Assembly (NCBI GenBank): GCA_015501605.1
Contig: JADNRZ010000015.1
Coordinates: forward strand, 682,001 to 746,000
Origin: Panaeolus papilionaceus
Lineage: Eukaryota > Basidiomycota > Agaricomycetes > Agaricales
Direction: 5' to 3'
Length of the DNA: 64,000 nucleotides
The notes under the pieces were generated by a model. That model made no database searches. It was not told the DNA's origin and saw only the letters and a list, made by a program, of their open reading frames with translations. The position numbers and the translations under genes were made by a program. Below are positions 11,526 to 22,487 of the stretch, in pieces; within the stretch, counting starts at the first letter, position 1, and each line of letters begins with the position of its first letter.

Positions 11526-12368
11526 CTATTTTACTTGGGCATAACCTTCCAACGCGTCATGTAATTTTCCAAATACCTCACTATGCCAGCTTCTCAGTTC
11601 CTGCCATTCATCGTCCGGTAGACTCCCACTCATCATCCGAAGCCATGCACCGACAATCAAGTCCGCATAGGTCGCCCTCGTGCCCAGTATGAAGGGACCA
11701 CTAGTGTCCCTCAAGAATAGTTTGGAAAGGCCACCCAGGGTATTCCGGAACGAATCTTTCAACTGATCTCTCGGCTTCCCAATCAGCGCCAGATCCTCCC
11801 ATGGCAGTTTTCCACCCGCCCGTCTCACAAAGTCTGCTCTGCTGATTTCAGCAGTCGCCGGGTCGAACGGAAATCTCTCGAAACATAGTTGCACATGCGC
11901 GGTGAAAGCAGCGTCGACGTTCATGTTGAAATCGGCATAATCAGGGAATGAGCCCCCACGGCGGTCTGTTAGGGGTACAGCCACCGCAAGATCTTCTGTA
12001 GGGGTGTAATCGAGGTTTTGTTCAGGGAAGAGATCGCCTGCACCGGTGTCTGGGTATGTTTCTTGGAGGTACACGGCAATATCGAAGGAATCGCCGACGA
12101 GGGAATCGGTACTAGGATCTTGGATGATAGGCAGCGTCATGAATTCGGTGCCATCAGCGAATGTGCGACACGCTGGGAGTTGTAGGGTGCTGCGAACTTT
12201 GGCGACGTCTGGTAAGGGTACCCATGTAGTTGAGTAGGGGACGTTTTTGAAGTTGAGCGCGAAACGCGTTTTCCAGGGGTTTGGTGAGCAGCATGTTTTT
12301 TCTACTGGTGGGCGTAAGGCGATGTCGTAGAAGATGATCTCGGAGCGTGATGAAGATGAAGTGGACAT
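11526..12368 (-). CDS. Glutathione S-transferase, GSTFuA-like (copy 2)
   Basis: Intronless 280-residue frame with ATG at 12368, clearly a tandem paralog of 9467-10288. It shares CCSPNPWKTRFALNFKN, TTWVPLPDV, TLPIIQDPSTDSLVGDSF and LFLRDTSGPFILGTRATYADL. The active-site serine region SPNPWKTR and the glutathione-binding SD are intact. Differences cluster in the middle of the helical domain, the hydrophobic-substrate side, which suggests the copies may bind different ligands (inference). Codon use looks the same as in copy 1. The gene has its own TATA box, so the pair is not an operon-like read-through. Confidence 0.88.
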   Translation of the reverse strand: MSTSSSSRSEIIFYDIALRPPVEKTCCSPNPWKTRFALNFKNVPYSTTWVPLPDVAKVRSTLQLPACRTFADGTEFMTLPIIQDPSTDSLVGDSFDIAVYLQETYPDTGAGDLFPEQNLDYTPTEDLAVAVPLTDRRGGSFPDYADFNMNVDAAFTAHVQLCFERFPFDPATAEISRADFVRRAGGKLPWEDLALIGKPRDQLKDSFRNTLGGLSKLFLRDTSGPFILGTRATYADLIVGAWLRMMSGSLPDDEWQELRSWHSEVFGKLHDALEGYAQVK

Positions 12369-12467
12369 TGCGTGGATGTGGTCAGAAGGATGGCTTGTCG
12401 TTGGGTTGAGTATTTTGAAGGATGAGGACTCGATGGTCGAATGATAAACGTCTATCTCCCTGATAGC

Positions 12468-12475
12468 CTTTTATA
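12468..12475 (-). promoter_or_regulatory. TATA box of GST copy 2
   Basis: Minus-strand TATAAAAG lies about 100 bp upstream of the ATG at 12368, the same spacing as in copy 1. Confidence 0.45.
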
Positions 12476-12797
12476 CCTCTTGGTTTGTGAAAACCCACAC
12501 GATGGAACTGGCCATGATCACTTGACTCATGAGGCGGCGATTAGCGAACAGCGAGGGCCAAGGCTCCAAGGTGCTGATCCGTCTCCTTATCGTCACCGCA
12601 TTCCTGCTTCGGGACCGTTTTTCATGACTTTGATAGTTTGCCGTGTATACAGTTTATGTTTATATTTGACTCAAAGCGGTGCTGTGACATATCAACGCAA
12701 CCGAATGTATTGACCCACTTATCTCCGATATTCAATTTGAGGCGCTTATGGCGTCTACGTTTGTGGACAGGTTACGTGCGCTTTTTCAGTGTAGGCA

Positions 12798-13212
12798 TAA
12801 TGATACGTACTTTCTTTTTTTTTTGTGGAGCCAGTGGCATTAGGCAGTCAATATATAATCGCCTCCTTTATGCCGGCGTGTAATTCAGGATTTACACCTG
12901 TGAAGGTAGGGTGGACACAACCCACAGGGGGAAATGCTTTTACAACTGTTCTCGAAAATAATGAGATTCGTGAATTTAATTCGGCATGTGTCTCAAAAGG
13001 AGGCCTGTGCTCGCGTCATGACGTCAGCCCAGGATCAGCACATACAGCGCAGGAGGGCTGATGATAACGATGGTGCAAGAGCAAGCAGTGGGGCTCTGGG
13101 CCGACGTCATAGACGCGAGCCCAAATTACCCTTTGGGGACGTACGTGGGCAGAACCGAATGAAATTGCGAATCTCATTATTTTCGAGAACTCCTGTAATG
13201 ATACGTACTTTC
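12798..13212. repeat. 17-bp direct repeat bracketing a foldback element
   Basis: TAATGATACGTACTTTC occurs at 12798-12814 and again at 13196-13212, both exact. The second copy starts 5 bp after the outer end of the right arm of the foldback at 12948-13190. It could be a long target-site duplication or a leftover of a local duplication. The left copy is 133 bp from the left arm, so the fit to a simple insertion is imperfect. Confidence 0.5.
12948..13190. mobile_element. Foldback (MITE-like) non-coding element
   Basis: The outer 23 bp (GTTCTCGAAAATAATGAG..) at 12948-12970 are the exact reverse complement of 13168-13190. Inside, 13010-13031 (CTCGCGTCATGACGTCAGCCCA) pairs with 13097-13119 with one mismatch and one indel. 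The two arms together cover about 90 bp each around a loop of about 65 bp. There is no coding capacity. The structure is that of a non-autonomous foldback DNA element. Its superfamily cannot be assigned because no clear terminal dinucleotide or transposase is present. Confidence 0.6.
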
Positions 13213-13537
13213 CCGGGAGTAACTGCATTCTTCCGGGTGTGGTTCAGACATGACAGCTTCAGTCATACCTAGTTTATACTTACAAGTCAGAAGGTTAAAA
13301 ATATGCGTCGGTAACAACGGTGATTACGAAGGGTGTAGTAGTGTTGCCCACCGATGAGAATACATCGAGGTTCAAAAGGTCAGAAAGAGACGATGACCCC
13401 GGTATTGTAAGCTTTCAATGGAAACGACATCCCCTAACGTTTTTGATCGTAACAGAATTTGCAGTCTGATTATATATATTACAAAAGAGGCATGGCTATA
13501 ATCGAGAGCAATAAAGCACGATGCGTACAAGGAAAGA

Positions 13538-15555
13538 TCAGATACTCATAAGATCTGTTGGAATCAAGGACCAGTCCGGTCTCACCCAATGAGAATCAGG
13601 TACCTTCTTATCTACCACGACGACATCAATACCAAGATCACGTTCAAGATATTTTTGTTGGAGGTCCAAAAAATATTTGACGACGCTCTGGACTTGAGTT
13701 TTTGGAGGATAGGTGTCGCCTCTCTTCGCATATGTGCTTGACCATGTGAACGAAATCGCCATCCTGAATGCGTCGCGAGATTCTCCCAGAGGTGTCGGGG
13801 TTGCGTTTCCTTTGCGTTGGAACTCAACTACGGACTTTCTCGTCTTCAAAAGGTCTTCGGAGAAGTCCAAGTCGAAATTATCACGCGGCCGACGAATCTC
13901 TGGAGAAAGTTCCATCTCCAGAGACCGTATTTGAGGAAGCGGACAAGGTTTACCAGCAGACCCTCGTACAAACTCCAAAAAGTGTGGGATGTTTGTGTAG
14001 GACAGGCAAACTCGAAGGTTGGTTATAGACGGTATGGCCGTGAGCAACTGAACTGTTCCAAACATCATTGGTACTTCGAGGTTTTCTACCCTCAGAACCA
14101 TGCTTTGGAGAGAGGGGAAAACCTCTGTGAAATTGTATGCTCGGGCACCAAGGGGGACATCAAAGTCTAATCGCATCGGGTCGTGTGTTGAAGGGTCGTC
14201 GATTGTGGGGATATCAAGATCCAATGAAGCCAGTGCAGGGAATGTAACTTCAACGAATGCGCAGAATATTTGGTCGGGAATATTGGGATAGTAGTAGTAT
14301 CGCAAGCACATAGATCGCATGTGTTGATGAGCATACGGGGAGATTATCGGTTGGGAACGAGCAGGAACACTGGCGCTGGATGCAGCTGGGTGGAGAGAGA
14401 ACCGGCCTTTTTCGAGATTTGGACAAAGTCGGAGGAATAAGGTCCATTCTGCAGGAGTGAAAGCGTAAGATAGATCAACAGAAGTTAATGCTAACCAAGT
14501 CCGGCGTCCTGGGGCATTGCTCTCTAGTGTTAGAATTCGCTCTACGCCAGTCAGTGGATTGCTATGGGATACATAGCGAATCGCTGGGAAGCAGTCCATG
14601 ACTTGGCTGAGCTCAGCTACATCTGTGAAGTTGCCCTGGAGGTCTCGCCCATGACGGCACGAGCGACTTTTCACCTGAAAGAGCTGAACATTTTCTGCCC
14701 CATCTGCATCTACGTTTTGGACGAGAGTATCTCTGATGACGCTTAGCCATCGATGGGAGTAGCAGACTGCGACCGTGAACATGTTCCAGCGATGGCGATG
14801 TTCCCAAGAGGTAAGCATCCAACAAAGAACCTCCCCAATGCGACTCTCAACATCACCTGTGGTGTAGCCACCTATTTGAAGCCTGAAAGCCTCGTGGTCG
14901 CAAGTATACCCCCGTTCGTCGTCGAAAATGATATGTATAGGGAGGTTACCACTCAATCTGGAGAGGTTGTTGATCCTATCGATTGTTGCCCAAGACAAGC
15001 GTAGTACCTTCCATCCGCAATAAATTTTCTGCCATAGATTGGGGGAATGTGCGACGTTGGATACACTTTTGGAAATGCGCGCCAGACGAGAAGGCACATG
15101 AACACGCTGGCCCTTTACAACGGTGTTTTCCTGTGATTGGAACACTTCTTGGAAAATCCGGTATATTATATCATCGGGTAGGCGACGAAACGGGGCTAGG
15201 ACAACATCGCAGGCAAATGCGACCTTTTCCGACCTTGCTCGCTGCCGTTCTAGAGCATGAATTTTCTCATGAAGCTCCTCGACCTCAGTGTCGATTTCAT
15301 CGATTTCTTGCATACACCTTTCCTTGACTGAACTGATGTGTTGTTGCATGCTGTTGGTAGGTGGGTCATTGTGGCAAAGCAACTGTCGAAAGGCTGTCGG
15401 GATCGTTATATGTAGCTGCCAGTGTGCGTACGTACATATGTTAGTCTACCTGCCCAAGACTCGCTGAGAGTTAAAGCAAGTGCACTCACATCGTACAATT
15501 CTCCTGGCCATGCAATCCCCTCATGTCCTTCATGTCCTGGCCCGAAAGTATTCAT
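13538..15555 (-). CDS. F-box-like domain protein with LRR-type C-terminus
   Basis: Proposed exons (minus strand) are 15490-15555 and 13538-15415, with a 74-nt GTGAGT..GGCAG intron in phase 0 containing an ACTAAC branch-point candidate (647 residues). Exon 1 encodes MNTFGPGHEGHEG...WPGELYD, which matches the leader of the 16627-18511 gene. Exon 2 begins IPTAFRQLLCHNDPPT. A coiled coil (EIDEIDTEVEELHEKIHALE) follows, then the F-box-like segment LAPFRRLPDDIIYRIFQEV, then leucine-rich repeats. The C-terminus includes ISFTWSSTY and RDLGIDVVVVD, shared with the pseudogene at 3303-3768. Presumed SCF-type adaptor by family. Both flanks are duplicated at 15800-16090, evidence of a past tandem copy. 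Confidence 0.8.
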
Positions 15556-15759
15556 TTGAAGAAGTAGTGTAAAAGTTTCAAAGTCTGCTGGGCAACGGCA
15601 GGGGTTACTGGATCAACGTGGTTCGGAACCAAGAGCCAATCCAGACCATCGGGATGTGTGCGTGAAGAAATTGATCCGTCACGTCAGTGCATTTTGACAG
15701 TGACACGGATCACCAAAAGTAATTCGTTTGAATGTGCCATACATTATTTTAGAACAAAT

Positions 15760-16100
15760 CTAAGGTCCCAGCGACCCCACTACTGTCAGCATCCATGATC
15801 CAATAGAAACAGCGACCCCTAACGCTTTTGATTGCAATGCAATTTGTTGTCGTGAGACACGTGAGAGGTATGGTTTCATTCGAGAGTAAGAAAGCAAAAT
15901 ATATAAGCATTCAACTCTTCCTTGGTCTTCGTGCCCTGGGCCAAAATCTTCCATTTGCCAGAGAATTGTAAAATGTTCAACGATGCTTGAAGGTCTTCGC
16001 AGGTCCTAGGATGTTTGATCAATGTGGTTTGGAATCAGGAGACAAACCGGGTGTGTGCGCGCGATCCGTCGCGTCGACGCGTTTGACATTCATTGGACGG
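15760..16100 (-). pseudogene. Gene-less remnant of a tandem F-box-like copy (3' flank joined to exon 1/promoter)
   Basis: Bases 15800-15900 resemble the 3' flank of the neighbouring gene (13420-13520): ATAGAAACAGCGACCCCTAACGCTTTTGAT against ATGGAAACGACATCCCCTAACGTTTTTGAT. Bases 15905-16090 resemble that gene's first exon and promoter (15497-15700). On the minus strand ATG at 15954 still reads MEDFGPGHEDQG, the family's exon-1 signature, and then runs straight into the former 3' flank. The whole gene body, about 1.9 kb, is missing between the two flanks. Confidence 0.6.
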
Positions 16101-16197
16101 TGGTAGATAGTGGCATAGGCCATCAAAATTTAGTGTTCCTCGAACATATGTAGGTCGCCGTTATTTCTTCATTCATTGGTATAATTCATAACATTAT

Positions 16198-16379
16198 AGC
16201 AACATGGCCGAGGGGTCTAGGCGCCAAAATTGGGAGCTTGTTTCTGTATCAGCACTGAGGTCAAGTTGGTTGGAAGCACTGCCGTTTTGACTTCGGCTGT
16301 GAACAGCGGCTGGAGACCCACCAAACATCCTTGTTTCTATCTGGTCCGAAAGGGCGAGGGTTCGAGTCCCTCTTTGTCA
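16198..16379 (+). pseudogene. tRNA-Leu-like relic with a long insertion in the anticodon loop
   Basis: Shares CATGGCCGAGGGGTCTA-GGCGCC at its 5' part and ATCTGGTCCGAAAGGGCGAG..TCGA.TCCCTCT.TTGTCA at its 3' part with 4031-4167. The T arm GAGGGTTCGAGTCCCTC gives a perfect box B (GGTTCGAGTCC), and encoded CCA follows TTTGTCA. About 110 nt separate the anticodon half-stems. One base is missing from the D arm and one from the 3' acceptor strand, and the loop reads TGG where an anticodon should be. It sits about 250 bp upstream of the next F-box-like gene. A TTTT run at about 16389 could end a pol III transcript. Confidence 0.5.
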
Positions 16380-16626
16380 CCAAATTATTTTAGTATTCCA
16401 CTACTATGTATGTATGTACCAATAGTTTTTCTTCGTGTTTACATTTTCTCAAAATTCGTCCCTCAGGCTGGCAATCTTCGGCTCCCTCCTATTTCCTATA
16501 CCCATAGGTCACTCGGGCCGAGTTGTGTCACGACGCGTAAGGTTGAGGGACCCTGGAGAGACCCCTTCGAGTTCTCTTCAACCGTGTGCTATCCATTGAA
16601 GGTGGAGTTGCAAAAGTACCTTGAAA

Positions 16627-18511
16627 ATGAAGTCCGAAAAATTTGGTCCTGGACACTCGGGTCATCGACGTGTCCCATGGTCTCATGATTTAGAGCCGGT
16701 ATGATTCAATTGATTGCCACCAAGTTGACTTGAAATACTGATTCTTACCCTTTACCAAGGTTGTAATACAATTACCCTCAACATTTATTGAGCTCCTTGG
16801 TGACAACAAATCGTTGAGTTCCCATGATAAAAGCCTCGTTCGAGAGTTCTGTTCAACAATACCAACAGCCATCCAAGAAAACGACCAACGACGGGCAGCG
16901 ATTCAGCGACAAATTGAACTTCTCCAATTCCAGCTGGACACCCTATCCATTGAACACGCTCGTCTCCGAAAGCAGAGCGAAGCATGTGATATTATTTTGT
17001 CTCCCTTTCGGCGCGTCGTTGACGACGTTCTTCACCAAATAATCCAACATTCCATTTTGACTCCCAAGGACCTCCCCCATGTGCCGAAACGCAGCTCTGT
17101 GGCTGGAGGGATTCCTTTAGCCTTGGCTCGTGTCTCCAGACAATTCCGCTTTACCACCCAATCCCTGTCGCGCCTTTGGAAAAATATGTTCATTATCTGG
17201 AATGACGAGCCATACCGCCGTTCTTACTTTCAATACATCAAGCGTTGTGGCGAGCTATCTAACAGTCTTCCCCTTTCAATTCATCTGATGGAATGTGGCA
17301 TGCACAACGTTAGGATGATGAGCTCTACGCTTGATTCTGGTGCAGTGTGTACGCTTCGCTGGATATTTTCGGATTGGTCAAAATTACACCAACTCACCAG
17401 GCTCACAATTACTTCACCGAGACAACACTGGCTCTTGCAAACTTTACAGAGTCGGATGAGGCGAAAGGACCCCCTTCAAAGCTTGACGTCGCTCGTGCTT
17501 TTTAATTCGGATGACGACGGCGAAAACCATGAAAATATCGATAACGCCAAATATCTCAACGATCTTTTTCAGCACTTTTCCAGCCTGAGACACTTTCGAT
17601 TCGATTTCGACCTCGAAGACAACTTCATTCCACGCGTACCCTCAGATGACCCGGAGTCAAGCGCCTGGCTCGGCCTTAAAACCCTTTGCATTGATGACAA
17701 CTGGCTCAACTATAATTTGTTTTCAGCCTTCCTCCTGGCTTGTCCCAATCTCGAGGCTGCTTCATTCAGGCTAAATGAATTGGCCGAGACAGATGAAATC
17801 TCGTTAACTATTATCCATGATAGCTTGAAAGAGCTGGTTATTACCTACGCTGCATCAGGAACGTTCTCAATTTTTGTTGACCGTCGTTTCCCTGCTCTCA
17901 CCTCGCTCAAGATCCAATTCATCGACAGTTCAGTTGAGGCGGGTTTCATCGACGAAGCTCGTATAGCTGAAGTTTTTCCAGGACTTCAACATCTTTCTCT
18001 ATTCAACACCTCCGATATAGAGAGTCCAACAGAATTTCTCTTCCCCTTCATCATGTGTCTACCAACTTTAACTCACCTCTCGATATCTCTCACACCCATG
18101 GACATTTCCCCACTTTCCGCTTTCTTAAAGCCTCTTGAAGACGGAACCTGGAGCCTTTCGAAGCTCCAACATGTCGATCTCATCTTCCGGAGTTCCAGTC
18201 AGAACACGAATGGTATTGCCAAAGCAAAAGAGCTCAACAAGTCGATTCTGGACATTCGAGATAGTCGAAACTCAGCTTCGAAAGAGGCCTCAGCACCAAA
18301 AGGCTCTCAAAACTCCCTTCTGTTGTCAGTCCGCTTTACATGGACAAAGGAGCATCATTCTTTGGTCATGCATGATTATTTCGTGCAGCTTCGGAAAGAG
18401 CTCCAAGAAGACGGTGTCGGTGTTGAGGTCCAGCTAGAGGAAGAAGCAGAAGAGGAAGATAGCGACTCTTACCTTGACGAGGAACTGATGCGCTATTTTG
18501 ATGGCGAATAA
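16627..18511 (+). CDS. F-box-like domain protein with LRR-type C-terminus
   Basis: Exons 16627-16698 and 16760-18511; the 61-nt intron starts GTATGA and ends ACCAAG, phase 0 (about 607 residues). Exon 1 gives MKSEKFGPGHSGH...WSHDLEP. Exon 2 starts VVIQLPSTFIELLGDNKSL, colinear with LSIWLPSPIVQLLSHNNTP of the 974-2910 gene. An in-frame stop at 16739 rules out a start by simple extension, so the split start is preferred. A coiled coil (IQRQIELLQFQLDTLSIEHARL) precedes the F-box-like ILSPFRRVVDDVLHQIIQ, then leucine-rich repeats and an acidic tail (EEEAEEEDSD) ending RYFDGE. Likely an SCF adaptor by family; substrate unknown. Convergent with the ankyrin gene, 140 bp away. Confidence 0.8.
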
Positions 18512-18650
18512 AATGGTAGCAATCTCAGATGTGGTTGGTGGATAGCGTAATTTTACTTTATAGCTTAAGGAACAAGACAGTTCGCATATTACAATATTAT
18601 TACTACATATTTTAGATATAATAGTACATTCTTCTAGTAGACAATGACTA

Positions 18651-21600
18651 CTACAGATCATACCTCATGCATGAAAAGAGGCAATATTGGAAAACCATAC
18701 TCCGACTGCGCGATGACCACCCTTCAATGTCTTGAGAGCTCGCCAGTTGGTTTATTTGACTGGTGTAATACCCGCCGAAAGCTTCGTTCAGATACGCATC
18801 AATCCTACTAGACTTCACCAACTTGGCTTGCTGTGAATACTCCCACTCGTCCGCAGATAAAGGAATACGACGCTGCTCGTTGGTGCTCTCCATGATCGTT
18901 AAAGCTAAAGCCTCTTGTACAACCTTCAGTGTTGCATGGACATCTTGGCGATCCTGTTGTGCCTCCGACTCTGGCAGAACTGGATCGGCTACGGCAGGAG
19001 TCGGCTTGACCCACGCCTTCTGTGCAATGGGTGCGCGCCTCTCGAGGTATTCAGCCAGGTTGTATAGCTCGGTGACCAGCTTGGATGGGTGCTTCAGAAC
19101 TCCGTGATCAAGTAGATGTTGAACAACTTTTCGAAGGTTGGCCGCCTTTTCTGCAACATTGGAGGTGCCGACATATTCTCTGTGAGTTATTGAACTGATA
19201 GCGCCGGGGTCGATTTCTTCAGGTGCACTGAGGTGGCCAATGTAGTTTTTAATATGGTCGGTATAATCAGCGTGGATAGCGACTTCCAGGACTGTATTTC
19301 CCTCCGCGTCTTCTGCCAAGAAGTTGTGGGAAGCAGCTAATAGGTCCCTGGTGATTTGAGGATACCCAGCTTTGACTGCAGCAATCAATGGTGTTTGGCC
19401 ATCTGCATCCCGCACTGACAGCGCTTCCTGGTTCTGTTTCAGATACTGTAAGAAAAGTCCGACAATTAGGATCGAGCCGCGCTTGGCAGCAATATGGAGA
19501 GGCTATTCTGAAATTAGCGAATGGCTCAGTGGGAATTATTATGCGACTCACAGTGTTTCGGGACGATTTGGATGGTTGACGTAGAAGCCTGTCGTTGACC
19601 GCTTGCGGAAATTTTTGAAGGAAATACTCAGTGAGTTCACGATTGTTCATGTCAACCAGCTCGTGATAGAGATTCCATCTGATCGTGAACAGATCAGAAT
19701 AGCGCATGTTTATCGCATGTAAACGCATACCCTTTCACAGCGTCACATTCATTGATGGCGTCTGGAACTGCTGCCAGCAGGTATTCCAAAATTTCTAGGC
19801 TGGCGGAATTCCTTACGGCCAGCCTGAAAGGGCTTACTTCCAAATACCTGATCCTACAAAATGTGTGAGCTACGGAAAGATAAAGAAAAACACAACGGCA
19901 TGATCCCTACTTGACCTGGAATGCGTCAGCCATCAGCCCCGGATCCTTGTCTTCTAGCAGTTTCACCATGGCTAGGTTGTCGCTGAGAATAGCTGCAGTC
20001 AAAGGACTGTCGCCAATAGCGTTGATAGTCCACCCGAGCAATGGGCGGATTTTCTTCTCCCAATCCGCTGGTGGAGTTTCGCGTAGCCACCACAGAACAG
20101 GGTTGTCGGGGTGGTTGTCGGAATAAAACTTGTATGCAGCAACAGGCCTGTCGCTCGCCAGATACGCAACAAGTTTCTCAGATTTGACCAATATGGCCTT
20201 CCATAACAGCGGATAATCTGGTTCAACTTTCTGCCGTGCGGTTGCTTTGGGTGGAGAAATAATTCCAAGGCCCGTTCGGCGCAAGAACTCGTCCAAAATG
20301 TCAGGATAATCGCTCTTGAGAATCCAGTCAAGAACATTCCGATCGGCTGAGATCGGTTTGCCAAAGATATCGTAGAGGTTAGCTATTTCAGTGAATGCTT
20401 CCACATCTTTATCCCTAACAGCTTGGCAGAGCAAACTGAGACTAGTACGCGAGCCTGCGTTGACTGCTGGGGTTGTTAAGTCTGTGAGCATATAGTGAGG
20501 CGGAAGGTTTGTCACGGGCGTGAATGCGCGAGCAGCAATGTCAAGAAAATCAAATGAATCCTCTCCTGTAGGACCTAAAACTAAATTGCATAACTATATA
20601 AACGATAAGAGTGATTCCGTCTTTTACCTCGATAATTTTGAGCGTTAAATCGGTCCTGAGCGTCAACTGGGTTGCATTGAGGTATGGCTATGGCGAGAAC
20701 TAATCTGGCCGTTGACCATTTTTGAGCACTAATCGCGGCGAACAGCGGGGTATAACCTATTATTTTGTCAGCCCTTGAGGAAGCCAACAGGTGATATCAA
20801 ATACCTTCTTTGTGGCTATACCCTTTGGTATCGCAATCTTGCATTTTGAGTGATATAGGAAGGGGTCTTGCTCCAGAGGTCACGGTGTCAGGGAGACAAA
20901 GCTTCAAGATCCTCTTGTTGTCTCCTGCATAACAAGCCTCATAAAGCTCATCGCAGGCTGCGGTTAAATCATCAGGCACTTTCCTGCTTCTGTAGGCGGG
21001 TTGTGCAAGGTAGATGTATTGCGTGTCGTGATCACCGAGGTGTTGATACGCAGGGACACTGTAGTAAAACTCTCTTTCATGTGCAGTCGTTGGTTTGTCA
21101 GGATAAAGCTCCTCCCACTTCTTCGCTCCAATCCTCGCCAAGTCATGCTGAATCATCGCGAAGAATTCCCTAGTATCACCTATTTTGAGCTGATTTTGTT
21201 GGGCCCGTTGGCGGGTTATTGCTGTGTTCGTAAGACTTGGGTCTTGTGAACGGTGATTGTCACGAAATACTTGGTAGTATTCACGCCAAGGAGACGTTCC
21301 GTCTGCAGCCAAAGACGGCAAATTGGTGGTTGCGATCAAATCTTCTTCTTTTTGATGCTGGTAATCGAGGTTTTTGAGCGCGTGTTTCACATAGTCCATA
21401 ATGAGCATGTTGTCCTGCGTCTCGCAAGTTCGACGAGCCCACCGAATGGGAACATTCGCGGGCGCGGAGAGCGCAATAAAGAGTTTAGCGGATTCATCAA
21501 GCTGGTACAGGGCTACTTCAAGCGGTCGATGAATCATGGCGAACAGATCGTCGGGGATCTCAACATTCTTCCCAAACTCAGCCTTGAGAACAGAACGTGG

Positions 21601-22487
21601 ACTATGTTAAATAATGTCAATGTTAATTACTTTTTTTAAAAACAAAAAAGTGTACGAGTGACTTACGCAGCATCAAGCGCACTCGCGAGGTCGCTCTCTT
21701 CAAGATATAATTTGGCTCCATATGCGAGAAGAACAGCTAGGACGTCGTGATGTCCAGAGTTGGTTGCTGTGTTGGCTGGATAATTAGCAGATCGGTCTGA
21801 GAACCACGGCGTATTGAGAAATCTTGCTGGGTCAGCCATGCAACGAAGGACTGCAGCAACCACCGAAGCACGTCCAGAGCGAATAAGCTGGTGAAATGCC
21901 TCTTGAAAGCTTGCGTCAGAGGTGTTGTCAGAAGTGTTGCGAGCGTGCATGAAAAGTGTGACGATTTCGCAGGCCAGATTGTCCTCCGCTCGGAAAATAC
22001 GGAGCGTCAAGGGGTGAATGGGCCGCAAGTCTTTCGGGTTGATTGCGAGGCAAGATGACCCCGAAGACAGCAAAACGTCCAGAGTTTTCGGAGACCCATA
22101 CAAAATGGCGTATGCATACGCTGTCATTCCGAGATCGTTGATAGGTGCATTAAGGTCGATGACATCGGGTTGCAGGCTCTTTCCGGCAGATTCGGCGGAC
22201 GAGTTTGAAAGGCTTCGTTGCAATAACTTTTGAATGACCAGAACGTTATTCTGAAAGACAGCGAGGTGAATAGGGCCAATTCCGTTCGGTAAGGTAGCTG
22301 CAATTCTTGCGCCTGCATCAATGAGATCGCATGCAATGTTGACAGTATTGTTCAGAATAGCGATATGGAGGCAAGTCCGCTCCAGGTGGTCGCGTTGTGC
22401 TAGATCAAATCCCTCTGAGAGAAGGCTCTGAACGGCGTCCTGATCCTTTTGAGCAATGGCAAGAAAAATTGGATGCACCGACTCCAT
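18651..22487 (-). CDS. Ankyrin-repeat protein
   Basis: Seven exons on the minus strand: 21667-22487, 20805-21601, 20628-20756, 19911-20580, 19731-19853, 19552-19678 and 18651-19502, all in phase (about 1172 residues). Three ankyrin blocks are visible. The N-terminal one has HPIFLAIAQKDQDAVQSLLSEG and GIGPIHLAVFQNN. A central one has GYTPLFAAISAQKW. The C-terminal one has PLHIAAKRGSILIV and DGQTPLIAAVKAGYPQI. Exon 2 (RRTCETQDNMLIMDY..) is not ankyrin-like and matches nothing I recognise. No transmembrane segment or catalytic motif was seen; a protein-interaction scaffold is likely. An alternative first exon (ATG at 22719, MTQSSGTCKF, donor GTAAGT at 22659) could splice into the ATGGAG at the current start. 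Confidence 0.8.
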
